NCBI RefSeq assembly: GCF_003054555.1 | Contig: NZ_CP026304.1 | Span: 2,294,001-2,358,000 of the forward strand | Reading direction: 5' to 3' | From: Streptomyces lunaelactis | GTDB taxonomy: Bacteria; Actinomycetota; Actinomycetes; Streptomycetales; Streptomycetaceae | Length of the DNA: 64,000 bases | Shown here: positions 1 through 8,558 of the stretch, piece by piece | Position numbering within the stretch: position 1 is the stretch's first letter | How the letters are laid out: each line of letters begins with the position of its first letter | Notes under the pieces: generated by a model | Database searches by the model: none | Seen by the model: the letters and a program-made list of their open reading frames with translations, nothing else | Told to the model about the DNA's origin: nothing | Position numbers and translations under genes: made by a program

Positions 1-178
1 CACCAACATGGTCACGCTGCAGGCCTTCAACGGCGCCGCGGCACTGACGGCCCTGCTGCTCGCGGCGGTCATCACCGAGCGGAACGAGACCCACGAGGAG
101 ATCAAGCGGGTCTGTTCACGGCTCGCCGAGATGGTCGCCGGGGTGGAGCCGCGCGAGCGAGCGGATCCCGATCGCTGA
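1..178 (+). CDS. MASE1-domain membrane protein, C-terminal end only
   Basis: This is the last 58 codons of a gene that begins before the window, read from base 2 and ending in TGA at 176-178. A hydrophobic stretch (LQAFNGAAALTALLLAAVI) is followed by a charged tail (TERNETHEEIKR) that would be cytoplasmic. The NMVTLQAFNG segment is typical of the last helix of MASE1 integral-membrane sensor domains in streptomycetes. No output domain follows, so this appears to be a stand-alone MASE1 protein. Its ligand is unknown. The family call rests on a short fragment. Confidence 0.6.
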   Translation, partial: TNMVTLQAFNGAAALTALLLAAVITERNETHEEIKRVCSRLAEMVAGVEPRERADPDR

Positions 179-244
179 CCGGCGCCGACCCGCGCCGACC
201 CGCGCTGACCGGCCGGGTTTTGCTTCGGGCGTGAGCCGCGGTAG

Positions 245-272
245 TTTTTGCACTGACTGGTCAGTGCAAAAA
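245..272. promoter_or_regulatory. Probable TetR-family operator for the ABC/YhgE/tetR operon
   Basis: A perfect inverted repeat has 13-base arms (TTTTTGCACTGAC and its complement) around a 2-base centre. The core ACTGACTGGTCAGT is a common TetR/AcrR operator type. It lies 13 bases before the first gene of an operon whose last gene is a TetR regulator, so autorepression of the operon is the natural reading. It may also overlap the promoter. Confidence 0.7.
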
Positions 273-285
273 ATGGGGAGGGTGC

Positions 286-1092
286 GTGGACAGCCCGCAC
301 GGGGCGGCCGTGACCGCCGAGGACTTCGGGCTCAAAGGCCCGCGCGGCTGGGCGTTCCGCTCGGTCAGCATCGACGCGCAGCCCGGTTCGCTGATCGCGA
401 TCGAGGGCCCGTCCGGCTCCGGCCGCACCTGCCTGCTGCTCGCGCTCACCGGACGGATGCGCCCCACCGAGGGCCGGGCCGAGATCGCGGGCCTGCACCT
501 GCCGCGCCAGATGGCAGCCGTACGCCGGATCAGCGCGCTCGGCCCGGTAACGGGCGTCAGCGAGCTCGACCCGGCCCTGACCGTCGCCGAGCACCTGCGC
601 GAACGCGCGCTGCTGCAGCGCCGCTTCGACGGCTCGCTGCGCGCCCTGCTGCGGCCGCGGTCCGAGAGAGTGGCAGCGGCCCGGCGCCGTATCGACGAGG
701 CACTGGAGGCGGCGGGCCTCGACATCGCCACGCTGCCCAAGGACGAGCGCACCTCCGTGCGTGACCTGGAGCGGCTGGAGGCGCTGCGCCTGTCCGTCGC
801 CCTCGCACTGATCGGCAGTCCCCGGCTGCTCGCGGTCGACGACAGCGATCTCAAGCTCTCCGACACCGACCGGGCCGAGGCCTGGAAACTGCTGCGTTCC
901 GTGGCCGACGGCGGTACGACCGTGCTCGCCGTGTGCAGCCAGGCACCCGAGGGCACGGCCACCGTCCGCACCACCACCGACACCCGTACGAACGAGGCCA
1001 TCCGTACGAACGAGGCCACCTGTTCGAGCGGGGACACGACCACGAACGAGGAGGGGACGGCCGATGCGCTCGCCGAAACTGGCCGCGCTTGA
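286..1092 (+). CDS. ABC transporter ATP-binding-like protein, degenerate
   Basis: The 268-residue protein has the fold signature of an ABC ATPase. The Walker A region reads GPSGSGRT (residues about 39-46), with Arg in place of the invariant Lys. The Walker B region reads LLAVDDSD near residue 185, with Asp where the catalytic Glu is expected. No LSGGQ signature is recognisable, and the C terminus is a Thr/Asn-rich tail with repeated RTNEA. The start is a GTG with GGGGAG upstream. The gene overlaps the next one, a YhgE/Pip permease, by 29 bases, so the pair probably acts as one complex. A TetR operator precedes it. The missing catalytic residues suggest weak or altered ATPase activity. Confidence 0.75.
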   Translation: MDSPHGAAVTAEDFGLKGPRGWAFRSVSIDAQPGSLIAIEGPSGSGRTCLLLALTGRMRPTEGRAEIAGLHLPRQMAAVRRISALGPVTGVSELDPALTVAEHLRERALLQRRFDGSLRALLRPRSERVAAARRRIDEALEAAGLDIATLPKDERTSVRDLERLEALRLSVALALIGSPRLLAVDDSDLKLSDTDRAEAWKLLRSVADGGTTVLAVCSQAPEGTATVRTTTDTRTNEAIRTNEATCSSGDTTTNEEGTADALAETGRA

Positions 1093-3151
1093 GCTGACGC
1101 GGTTCCGCAGGGGGAAGCTGCCGGCCGCCGCGCTCGTCGCGGTCCTGCTGCTGCCGTTGCTGTACGGCGCGCTGTACCTGTGCTCCTTCTGGGATCCGTA
1201 CGGACAGCTCGACCGGATACCCGTCGCCCTCGTCAACGACGACAAGGGGGCCACCGCCGACGGCAAGAAGGTCGCGGCCGGCGACGAGATCACCGAGGGC
1301 CTGCGCGAGAGCAAGGTCTTCGAATGGCACGAGGTGAGCGCCGCCGAGGCCCGCAAGGGCGTCGAGGACGGCGCGTACTACCTCTCGCTGACCATGCCGG
1401 AGGACCTCAGCAAGCGCATCGCGTCCAGCTCCGGCGACTCCCCCGAGACCGGCGCCCTCCAGGTGCGTACGAACGACGCCAACAACTACATCGTCGGGCA
1501 GATCTCGCGGACGGTCTTCTCCGAGGTGCGCACCGCCGCGTCGACCAATGCCTCCCGCACGTTCCTCGACAGGATCTTCATCTCCTTCTCCGACATCCAT
1601 GACAGCACCGAGAAGGCGGCGAAGGGCGCCGACAAGCTCAAGGACGGGGTCGGCAAGGCCAAGAAGGGCTCCAAGGACCTCGCGGACGGGCTGAAGGACG
1701 CCAAGAACGGCAGCGGCAAACTGGCCGGCGGGCTGACCAAGCTCAACAAGGGCGCGCGCGACCTCGAGACCGGCTCCAAGCAGGTCTCCGACGGCACCCA
1801 GTCGCTCGCCGACAAGGTCAACGGCATCGCCGCCGACGTCCGTCCGTACCTCAAGGACAACGGCAGGTCGATCGGTGACACGGCCCGCTTGGTCGCCGAC
1901 TCGTCCGGCGCGGTACGCCGCAACCTCGGCGACCTTGTGAAGAGGGCGCCCCGATCCGCCGTCCTCGCCCACAAGTCGGCCGACGCGTTGAGCTCCATCC
2001 ACACCTCGCGCTGCGAGGACGCGCCCATCCCCGACCCCACCGTCTGCGCCGACCTGAAGCGCGCCAAGGACACCGCGGCCGATGTCGCCAGGATCGCCGA
2101 CGACGTCAACGCTTCGGTGAAGGACAACAACGGCGATCTGAAGAAGCTGGACGGACACCTCGCCAAGCTGCAGCAGCAGGCGACAGACCTCGCCAAGCGG
2201 TCACCACGTCTGGACGAGGACCTGGAGTCGGCCGTCGGCAAGATCAATCGGCTCAACTCCGGCGCGAAGAAGGTCGCCCAGGGTGCGAGCAAGCTGCACA
2301 CCGGCCTGAGCGGCGCGAAGACCGGCTCCGCCGACCTCGACACCGGCGTCGGCAAGCTCAAGAAGGGCGCGGGCGACCTGGACGGCGGGCTCTTCAAGCT
2401 CGCCGACGGTTCGACCGAGCTGGCCGGCGGGCTGAACAGCGGCGTGGACCGGATTCCCGACTACGACAGGAAGGACCGCGACCGCCGTACCGAAGTGATG
2501 GCCGACCCTGTGCAACTGGCCGGCCAGTCCCTGCACAAGGCGCCCAACTACGGCACCGGCTTCGCCCCGTACTTCATCCCGCTCTCCCTCTGGGTGGGCT
2601 CGATGGTCGCGTACATGATCATTCTGCCGCTCAACCGGCGTGCGCTCGCCGCCGGCGCGTCCGCCTGGCGGATCGCCCTGGCCGGCTGGCTGCCCGTAGC
2701 CGCGATCGGTCTGCTGCAGGTCGGCGCCCTGATGTCCGTACTGCACTGGAGCCTTGGCCTGCAGATGGCGTACGCGGCCGGCACGGTCGCCTTCCTGGCG
2801 CTGGTGACCTGCTGCTTCGCCGCGATCATCCAATGGCTCAACGCCCGCTTCGGGGCCGCGGGCCGGATCCTCGTACTGGCGGTGCTGATGCTCCAGCTGA
2901 CCTCGGCGGGCGGCACCTACCCCGTAGAGACCAGCCCGGCGTTCTTCAACGCGATCCACCCCTTCCTCCCGATGAGTTACGTCGTCGACGCGCTGCGCAG
3001 GCTCATCACGGGCGGCGGACTCGGCCCGGTGTGGCAGGCGTGCGCGGTGCTGGCCGCCTTCACCGTCGGCGCGCTCGCGCTGACCGCCCTCTCCGCGCGG
3101 CGCAAGCAGGTGTGGACACTCGACCGTCTGCACCCGGAGCTGAGCCTGTGA
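1064..3151 (+). CDS. YhgE/Pip-family ABC-2 type membrane protein
   Basis: The protein has 695 residues. One N-terminal transmembrane helix (residues about 20-40) is followed by a long extracellular region and then about five transmembrane helices (residues about 500-680). This is the YhgE/Pip layout of the ABC-2 permease superfamily. The middle carries many Gly-Ala/Lys-Leu repeats of the form DGxxKLxxGxxxLxxG, which likely form a long helical or coiled stalk. The start ATG has GAGGGGA upstream and overlaps the ATPase gene. The downstream tetR starts on its stop codon. In this family such proteins are linked to export or to secretion of small toxins; the substrate here is unknown. Confidence 0.85.
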   Translation: MRSPKLAALELTRFRRGKLPAAALVAVLLLPLLYGALYLCSFWDPYGQLDRIPVALVNDDKGATADGKKVAAGDEITEGLRESKVFEWHEVSAAEARKGVEDGAYYLSLTMPEDLSKRIASSSGDSPETGALQVRTNDANNYIVGQISRTVFSEVRTAASTNASRTFLDRIFISFSDIHDSTEKAAKGADKLKDGVGKAKKGSKDLADGLKDAKNGSGKLAGGLTKLNKGARDLETGSKQVSDGTQSLADKVNGIAADVRPYLKDNGRSIGDTARLVADSSGAVRRNLGDLVKRAPRSAVLAHKSADALSSIHTSRCEDAPIPDPTVCADLKRAKDTAADVARIADDVNASVKDNNGDLKKLDGHLAKLQQQATDLAKRSPRLDEDLESAVGKINRLNSGAKKVAQGASKLHTGLSGAKTGSADLDTGVGKLKKGAGDLDGGLFKLADGSTELAGGLNSGVDRIPDYDRKDRDRRTEVMADPVQLAGQSLHKAPNYGTGFAPYFIPLSLWVGSMVAYMIILPLNRRALAAGASAWRIALAGWLPVAAIGLLQVGALMSVLHWSLGLQMAYAAGTVAFLALVTCCFAAIIQWLNARFGAAGRILVLAVLMLQLTSAGGTYPVETSPAFFNAIHPFLPMSYVVDALRRLITGGGLGPVWQACAVLAAFTVGALALTALSARRKQVWTLDRLHPELSL

Positions 3152-3810
3152 ACCTGGCCGGACCTGTGAGAATCGACGCCATGGACGACGCCATGGACGC
3201 CAAGGACAGCACCAGCACCAGACGCCGGGCGACCCGGGCGAAGCTCTACGAGGCCGCTGTGACGCTCATCGCCGAGCAGGGCTTCTCCGCCACCACGGTG
3301 GACGAGATCGCCGAGCGGGCCGGGGTCGCCAAGGGCACGGTCTACTACAACTTCAAGAGCAAGACCGAGCTCTTCGAGGAGCTGCTGCGGTACGGCGTCG
3401 GGCTGCTCACCGCGTCGCTGCAGTCCGCCGCCGACGAGACGGCGGAGCGCGGCGGCACCAAGGTCGAGGCGCTGGACGCGATGATCAGGGCCGGTCTGGG
3501 CTTCATCGACCGCTATCCGGCCTTCACCCAGCTGTACGTCGCCGAGCTGTGGCGCACCAACCGCGCCTGGCAGTCGACGCTTCTGGTCGTACGGCAACAG
3601 GCGGTGGCCGTGATCGAGACGGTGCTGCGGGAGGCCGTCGAGAACGGCGAGCTGAGCGAGGAGATCGACGTTCAGCTGACGGCCGCCGCCTTGGTCGGGA
3701 TGGTGCTGGTGGCTGCACTGGACTGGCAGGCGTTCCAGCCGGAGCGGTCGCTCGACGATGTGCACGCGGCGCTGTCGCGGCTGCTGCACGGTCGCGTGAG
3801 CGGTCGATAG
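3148..3810 (+). CDS. TetR/AcrR-family transcriptional regulator
   Basis: An N-terminal helix-turn-helix (about residues 32-65: AEQGFSATTVDEIAERAGVA, then KGTVYYNFKSK) is followed by a helical ligand-binding domain. I chose the GTG at 3148 because it overlaps the stop of the permease gene (GTGA) and has GGAG eight bases upstream. An in-frame ATG at 3181 is the alternative and lacks a good ribosome-binding site. As the last gene of the ABC/YhgE operon it most likely binds the palindrome at 245-272 and represses the operon until an effector is present. The effector is not predictable. Confidence 0.88.
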   Translation: MNLAGPVRIDAMDDAMDAKDSTSTRRRATRAKLYEAAVTLIAEQGFSATTVDEIAERAGVAKGTVYYNFKSKTELFEELLRYGVGLLTASLQSAADETAERGGTKVEALDAMIRAGLGFIDRYPAFTQLYVAELWRTNRAWQSTLLVVRQQAVAVIETVLREAVENGELSEEIDVQLTAAALVGMVLVAALDWQAFQPERSLDDVHAALSRLLHGRVSGR

Positions 3811-4162
3811 GTCTCCTGTCCGGCCGGTCCAGTTCGGGGACAGCGCCGAAGGCAGCGCCCGAGAGACAGAAGCGCCGGTCCGATGAGGCTCGATCCCCCC
3901 GAGCCCCGCCGGACCGGCGCGTTCCCCGTGTCCCCGTGTCCCCGTTGTCCCCCGCTGTCCCCCGTGGTGCCGGAGAACCCATTGCCCCCGTTGTTCCCCC
4001 GGTGGTCGTTGGGTTCTCCGTTGTGCTCCCCGTTCCGTCGGGGGAGCCGCGCCGTTTCCGCCGCCCCGTGTCGGCGGTGCCGGCGCTGCGCCCCTTCCGT
4101 GGTCTCCACTCTTCCTTCCGCACAGGTCGGACCCCATCCGCGCGCGTACTCATCTCACCCAC
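3811..4162. other. Intergenic region, no gene supported
   Basis: This GC-rich stretch follows the tetR stop. Several open frames run through it on both strands, but none has a ribosome-binding site or recognisable domain, and they give low-complexity Arg/Pro/Gly-rich products. It contains runs of CCCCGTG/CCCCGTT repeats (about 3925-4030). I see no terminator with confidence. Confidence 0.4.
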
Positions 4163-4178
4163 TAAGTACGGGTACTCA
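4163..4178. promoter_or_regulatory. MacR-like box
   Basis: The sequence TAAGTACGGGTACTCA matches the published MacR consensus TGAGTACnnGTACTCA (from memory) at every defined position but one. It sits in a longer near-palindrome at 4161-4180. The macS-macR genes themselves lie at 23.1-25.0 kb. The box is about 165 bases before the FAD oxidoreductase start and about 110 bases upstream of its promoter. It is therefore distal, and its target is uncertain. Confidence 0.55.
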
Positions 4179-4289
4179 GTCGTCCGCACTCATGCCCACC
4201 CGCACGGGCTCTGCTCGACCCGAGTGAGGCCCGGGCTCCGCCGACCGCCGGGGTGACTGCCCGTGGTGGCCGATGCTGTGCTTTCCCGG

Positions 4290-4320
4290 GTGACAGCCCC
4301 CGGACCCCGGCGGATAAAGT
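4290..4320 (+). promoter_or_regulatory. Promoter of the FAD oxidoreductase gene
   Basis: The -35-like GTGACA (4290-4295) and -10-like TAAAGT (4315-4320) are separated by 19 bases. The -10 ends seven bases before the ATG at 4328 and no Shine-Dalgarno sequence is present, so the mRNA is probably leaderless. Confidence 0.5.
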
Positions 4321-4327
4321 CGCGGAC

Positions 4328-5815
4328 ATGGCACGGATTGCGGTGATCGGCGCCGGGATGGGCGCCATGGCGGCTGCTGCCCGGCTGGCCGTGGCAGGCC
4401 ACCGGGTGACGGTGTACGAGCGCTCGTCGACCTACGGCGGCGCGGTGGGCCGGTTCGAGCGCGAGGGCTTCGCCTTCGACACCGGACCCGGTCTGCTGCA
4501 TCTGCCTGCCGTCTGGCGGGACTTGTTCGTCAAGACCGGCAAGGAGCCGCTGGAGCAGTGCGTCGGGCTCGTCCAGGTGGACCCGGCGAGCAGGCATCTC
4601 TTCGCCGACGGCACCGAGGTGTCCCTGCCGAATGCCTCACGGGCCGGAATCGTCTCCGCACTCGACTCCGCGCTGGGCGCGGGGGCGGGCGAGCGCTGGG
4701 GCGCGTTCCTGGGGCGCGCGCGGGACGCCTGGGACCGGTCCAGGCGGCCGCTGCTCGAAGAGCCCCTGCGGGCCGACTGGCAGATGCTCGGACGCGATCC
4801 CTATCCGGCACTGCGACAGCGGAGGTTGCTGCGCGCCCGGCAGGCGTCCACGGTCGCGGAGATCGGCGCGTGGGAGCTGGCCGAGCCACGGCTCGCCGCG
4901 CTGCTGGAGGGGTACGCCCTCTCCTACGGACTGGATCCCCGGCACGCCCCGGCGAGCGCCGCCCTGCTGCCGTACATGGAGCAGACCTTCGGGAGTTGGT
5001 ACGTCGAGGGCGGGATGCGGGAGCTGGCCCGCGCGGTGTACGAGCGGTGCCTGGCCCGGAAGGTGGAGTTCATCTTCGGGGCCGAGGTGTCCCGGATCGT
5101 CGAGAAGGACGGCCGGGCGGCGGGAGTCGAGCTCGCCGGGGGCACGACCGCCGAGGCCGGCCATGTGGTGGCGGGCGCCGGGGCGGCGGCGCTCGTCGGG
5201 CACGATCTTTGGCAGGACGGCGATGTACGGCCCCAAGGGGGCGCGGCCGGTGCGCAGTTGCCGGGCAGGTTCACCGTCCTGCTGGCGCTGCGCGGGGCGC
5301 GGCCGGGATCGGCCGTCCACCGCAGTGTGGTCCACTCCCCCGACGCCGGCGCGGAGTCCGCGGACATCTTCGGCGGCCGGACGGCCGAGCGGCCCACCGT
5401 CACCGTGCTGCGGCCCGACGATCCGCGTACCCGCCCGGACGGGGAGCACGAGGCGGTCACCCTCTCCGCGACCGTCACGGCGAGCGGCGGGCAGGTGGAC
5501 TGGACCGACGCGGAGCCGCGTGAGCCGTACGCCGAGGTGCTGATCGATGCCGCGCGCGCGGCGCTGCCGGACATACGCGAACGCTTGCTGTGGCACGAGA
5601 TCCGTACGCCCGCGCAGACTGGACCACTGCCCGCGCCCGCACTGGCGGGGCAGGGCGGGCGCTATCTGCACCCGGCGAACATGACACGGCTGCCCGGCCT
5701 GTATCTGGTGGGCGGCCGCTCGCACCCGGGCGGCGGGCCGGCGCACGCCGGGATGTCGGGGGCGCTGGTGGCCGGACTGATCGTGGAGGGCGCGGACTTC
5801 CGCGGCTCCCAGTGA
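4328..5815 (+). CDS. FAD-dependent oxidoreductase, phytoene desaturase/CrtI-like
   Basis: The 495-residue protein has an N-terminal dinucleotide-binding motif (IAVIGAGMGAMAAAARLA, residues 4-21) and the usual ExxxxxGG continuation (YERSSTYGG). A C-terminal FAD-binding segment contains GLYLVGGRSHPGGG. The overall arrangement is that of the phytoene desaturase/amine oxidase superfamily. The ATG at 4328 starts directly at the Rossmann fold, and a -10 hexamer lies seven bases upstream. There is no carotenoid gene nearby, so the substrate is unknown; these genes are common in streptomycetes. The gene is monocistronic and converges on the Gln/Tyr-rich membrane protein gene. Confidence 0.85.
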   Translation: MARIAVIGAGMGAMAAAARLAVAGHRVTVYERSSTYGGAVGRFEREGFAFDTGPGLLHLPAVWRDLFVKTGKEPLEQCVGLVQVDPASRHLFADGTEVSLPNASRAGIVSALDSALGAGAGERWGAFLGRARDAWDRSRRPLLEEPLRADWQMLGRDPYPALRQRRLLRARQASTVAEIGAWELAEPRLAALLEGYALSYGLDPRHAPASAALLPYMEQTFGSWYVEGGMRELARAVYERCLARKVEFIFGAEVSRIVEKDGRAAGVELAGGTTAEAGHVVAGAGAAALVGHDLWQDGDVRPQGGAAGAQLPGRFTVLLALRGARPGSAVHRSVVHSPDAGAESADIFGGRTAERPTVTVLRPDDPRTRPDGEHEAVTLSATVTASGGQVDWTDAEPREPYAEVLIDAARAALPDIRERLLWHEIRTPAQTGPLPAPALAGQGGRYLHPANMTRLPGLYLVGGRSHPGGGPAHAGMSGALVAGLIVEGADFRGSQ

Positions 5816-5855
5816 CCGGCTCCCCATGACGGTTCCCGGCGATCGGCTCTCGGCT

Positions 5856-5888
5856 CTCGGTGAGCCCTCAGCGAGCCCTCGGTGAGTC
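5856..5888. repeat. 11-base tandem repeat, 3 copies, at a convergent junction
   Basis: Three imperfect 11-base units (CTCGGTGAGCC, CTCAGCGAGCC, CTCGGTGAGTC) run into the stop codon of the minus-strand gene at 5887. The repeat fills most of the gap between two convergent genes. Confidence 0.75.
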
Positions 5889-6771
5889 AGTGGCGGTACT
5901 GCTGCTCGTTGTACCCGGGGTCGTAGCCGTACGGAGAGGGCGCCTCCTGCGGCATCGGCGGCACCTGCTGCTCGCCGTCGCGCTGCTGCGGGACCCACAC
6001 GCCGCCGGGCGGCGTCTCGCTGTACTGCGGCTGGGCGTAGGGGTCGGCGTACTGCTGCTGCCCGCCGTAACTGTCGTACGTCTCGTACGTGTTGTACTGC
6101 TGGCCGCCCACGTACGGGTCGGAGTAGGCGGCGTACTGCTGCTGCCCGGTCCCGTAGTCGTACTGCCCCGCGTAGCTGTCCTGGGCCACCGGCTGCTGCT
6201 CGTAGCCGGCGTAGGGGTCGTAACCGCTGCCGTACGTGGCGTAGTTCTGGCTCTGGTCCTGGCTCTGGTCCTGCTGCTGTGCGGCATACGCCGCTTCGCT
6301 GTACACGCCGTACTGCCCGGTGTCGTCCGGCAGCGGCTGCGGCTCGTAGACCGCATCCGGCTCCGGCTCGGGTGCCTGCGGGCCGCGCTCATAGGCGCCG
6401 GGCTCATAGGGCTCATAGGCGCCCGGCTCATAGGCGAGGTCGGACACCTCCAGCGTGGGCTCGCGCGAGGCGGACTTGTCCGGCCTGCCGGACTTGCGCC
6501 GCGGACTGGCTCCCGGACTGCCGCCGAGCGCCCAGCCGGTGGAGAAGCCGCGCCGGAAGGAGAGCGTGACGTACGTCTGGCCGACCGCGAAGGCGATCGC
6601 ACCGAGTGCGATCACCACGACGGACGGCATCAGTACGCCGAGCACCACGCCCAGGAACCCGCCGAAGGCGAGCAGCCGCCAGCGCAGCCGCGCCTTGTAC
6701 TGCAGCAGCACCTCACCGAGCAGCCACAGCGCGACGACTCCGAACGCGAGATAGAGGACCGTCCAGCCCAT
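5887..6771 (-). CDS. Membrane protein with Gln/Tyr-rich disordered tail
   Basis: The 294-residue protein has two hydrophobic segments (residues about 3-22 and 32-68) followed by a basic linker. The tail from about residue 110 is very rich in Tyr, Gln, Pro, Gly and Asp, with repeated AYEPGAYEPYEPGAYE-like and DPYAGYEQQ-like blocks. Such a composition predicts disorder and possibly phase separation or multivalent binding. The start is ATG. The gene lies just downstream of metF on the same strand with a 51-base gap. I recognise no functional domain; the annotation is 'hypothetical membrane protein'. Confidence 0.8.
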   Translation of the reverse strand: MGWTVLYLAFGVVALWLLGEVLLQYKARLRWRLLAFGGFLGVVLGVLMPSVVVIALGAIAFAVGQTYVTLSFRRGFSTGWALGGSPGASPRRKSGRPDKSASREPTLEVSDLAYEPGAYEPYEPGAYERGPQAPEPEPDAVYEPQPLPDDTGQYGVYSEAAYAAQQQDQSQDQSQNYATYGSGYDPYAGYEQQPVAQDSYAGQYDYGTGQQQYAAYSDPYVGGQQYNTYETYDSYGGQQQYADPYAQPQYSETPPGGVWVPQQRDGEQQVPPMPQEAPSPYGYDPGYNEQQYRH

Positions 6772-6822
6772 GCCCGCCCCTCTCCTGCGGCCGCCGCCCC
6801 GGGTCGGGGCGGGTACGGCCGA

Positions 6823-7740
6823 TCACGACTGCTCGTGCAGTCCGAGTTTCTCGTAGATCTCGAGCGTCGCCGTGGAGTTGTTGAGTGTAATGAAATGCAG
6901 TCCGGGGACGCCCTCCGAGAGCAGCCCCGCGCAGAACTCCGTCGCGAACTCGATGCCAATGGAGCGTACAGCGGCAGGATCGTCCTTGACGGTGAGGATC
7001 CTCTCTTTCAGCTCCGGCGGGAACGAAGCGTTGCTGAGCTGGGCGAACCGCTCGAGCTGCTTGACGCTGGTGACCGGCATGATCTCCGGGATGATCGGGG
7101 TCGTGCAGCCCGCCGCCTCGACCCGGTCACGCAGCCGCAGATAGTCCTCGGGCTTGAAGAACATCTGCGTAATGGCGTAGTCGGCGCCCGCCCGGCACTT
7201 GTCGACGAAGTGCCGGGTGTCCGCGTCCCAGTCCTCGGAGCGCGGATGCATCTCGGGGAAGGCCGCGACACCGACGCAGAAGTCCCCGGACTCCTTGATC
7301 AGCTGGACGAGCTCGGCGGCGTACCGCACGCCCTGCGGGTGCTTGACCCACTCGCCCATCGGGTCGCCGGGCGGGTCGCCCCGGACGGCGAGGATGTTAC
7401 GGATCCCGGCGTCGGCGTACTGCCCGATCATGTTGCGCAGCTCGGCGATGGAGTGGTTCACGGCGGTGAGGTGCGCGACGGGGGTGAGAGTGGTGTCGGC
7501 GGCGATCTGCTCGGTCGCCTTGACCGTGCCGGAGCGCGTCGAACCGCCGGCGCCGTAGGTCACGGACACGAAGTTGGGGGCCACCGCCTCGACCCGGCGC
7601 AGCGCGTTCCACAGGTTCCGCTCGCCCTTTTCGGTCTTGGGCGCCCAGAACTCGAAGGAGTAGGAGGTTTTGCCGGTCGCGAGAAGGTCGCGCACGGTAC
7701 GCGCGCGATCTGTCCTGGTCGAAGGTGTACCGAGGGCCAT
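6823..7740 (-). CDS. metF: Methylenetetrahydrofolate reductase
   Basis: The 305-residue protein has the MetF TIM-barrel features: an N-terminal [48 protein letters not shown] and [12 protein letters not shown]. It reduces 5,10-methylene-THF to 5-methyl-THF for methionine synthesis, with FAD as cofactor. Length and motifs are complete. The ATG at 7740 has a -10-like TAACCT six bases upstream and no clear ribosome-binding site, so translation may be leaderless. The thiamine gene thiE lies 76 bases upstream on the same strand. Confidence 0.96.
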   Translation of the reverse strand: MALGTPSTRTDRARTVRDLLATGKTSYSFEFWAPKTEKGERNLWNALRRVEAVAPNFVSVTYGAGGSTRSGTVKATEQIAADTTLTPVAHLTAVNHSIAELRNMIGQYADAGIRNILAVRGDPPGDPMGEWVKHPQGVRYAAELVQLIKESGDFCVGVAAFPEMHPRSEDWDADTRHFVDKCRAGADYAITQMFFKPEDYLRLRDRVEAAGCTTPIIPEIMPVTSVKQLERFAQLSNASFPPELKERILTVKDDPAAVRSIGIEFATEFCAGLLSEGVPGLHFITLNNSTATLEIYEKLGLHEQS

Positions 7741-7816
7741 ACTCGCAGGTTAGCCAGGCCTTCCGGGTCACCCAACCGGAGTCCACCTTTCGGACACCGA
7801 TCTCTCATGAAATGGC

Positions 7817-8467
7817 CTACTGCCCGTAGGCCCGTATCCGCTTGGTGAGATCCGCGGTGGCCGCGGCCGGATCGTCGGCCTCTGTGATCGCTCGGACGAC
7901 CACGACCCTGCGCGCACCCGCGTCCAGCACCTCGTCGAGGTTGCCCGCGTCGATTCCTCCGATCGCGAACCAGGGCCGCTCGGTCCCCAGCGCGGCGGCG
8001 TACCGCACGAGGCCGAGTCCGGGGGCATGCCGCCCGGGCTTGGTCGGGGTCGGCCAGCAGGGGCCCGTGCAGAAGTAGTCCACGCCGGGCTCGACGGAGG
8101 CCGCGTCCACCTCGGACCCGGCGTGCGTGGAGCGGCCTATGAGCACCTCGTCGCCGAGGATCGCGCGGGCGGCCGGGACCGGCAGATCGTCCTGTCCCAG
8201 ATGCAGTACGCCGGCGCCGCCGGCGTGTGCCACATCGGCCCGGTCGTTCACGGCGAGCAGCTTGCCGTGCCGGCGGCAGGCGTCGGCGAAGACCTGGAGG
8301 TGCTCCAGCTCCTCGCCCGCCTCCATGCCCTTGTCGCGCAGCTGCACGATGTCGACGCCGGAGGCGAGCACGGCGTCGAGGAACTCCGCGAGGTCGCCCT
8401 GCTTCTTCCGGGCGTCCGTGCACAGATAGAGCCGGGCGTCGGACAGCAGCGCACGAGCTGTGGACAT
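7817..8467 (-). CDS. thiE: Thiamine-phosphate synthase
   Basis: ThiE joins HMP-pyrophosphate to the thiazole phosphate to give thiamine phosphate. The 216-residue protein shows [30 protein letters not shown], a [10 protein letters not shown] phosphate-binding loop, and FAIGGI followed by a C-terminal glycine-containing strand. I chose the ATG at 8465-8467 because GGGGGAA precedes it at good distance. The gene is separate from thiOSG, which face the other way, and I see no TPP riboswitch in its short upstream region. Confidence 0.95.
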   Translation of the reverse strand: MSTARALLSDARLYLCTDARKKQGDLAEFLDAVLASGVDIVQLRDKGMEAGEELEHLQVFADACRRHGKLLAVNDRADVAHAGGAGVLHLGQDDLPVPAARAILGDEVLIGRSTHAGSEVDAASVEPGVDYFCTGPCWPTPTKPGRHAPGLGLVRYAAALGTERPWFAIGGIDAGNLDEVLDAGARRVVVVRAITEADDPAAATADLTKRIRAYGQ

Positions 8468-8558
8468 GGCGATTCCCCCCGCTGGGTAGTCGGTCGTCGG
8501 TACGCGGGCAAGGGGCACAGCCCCCGGCCCGCACACCGCGTCTGGTTGTCTTCTCGTG

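Noticed and set aside
3524..4189. Minus-strand open frame starting MRTTEYPYLVGEM
   Set aside because: It overlaps the 3' end of tetR, carries the MacR-like palindrome inside its first codons, becomes Arg/Pro low-complexity, and has no ribosome-binding site.
5860..7848. Long plus-strand open frame opposite the Gln/Tyr-rich gene and metF
   Set aside because: It runs over two genes and their gap in the antisense direction and has no recognisable domain or ribosome-binding site.
8468..8558. TPP riboswitch before thiE
   Set aside because: No CTGAGA or ACCTGAT elements are present in the upstream sequence on the minus strand.
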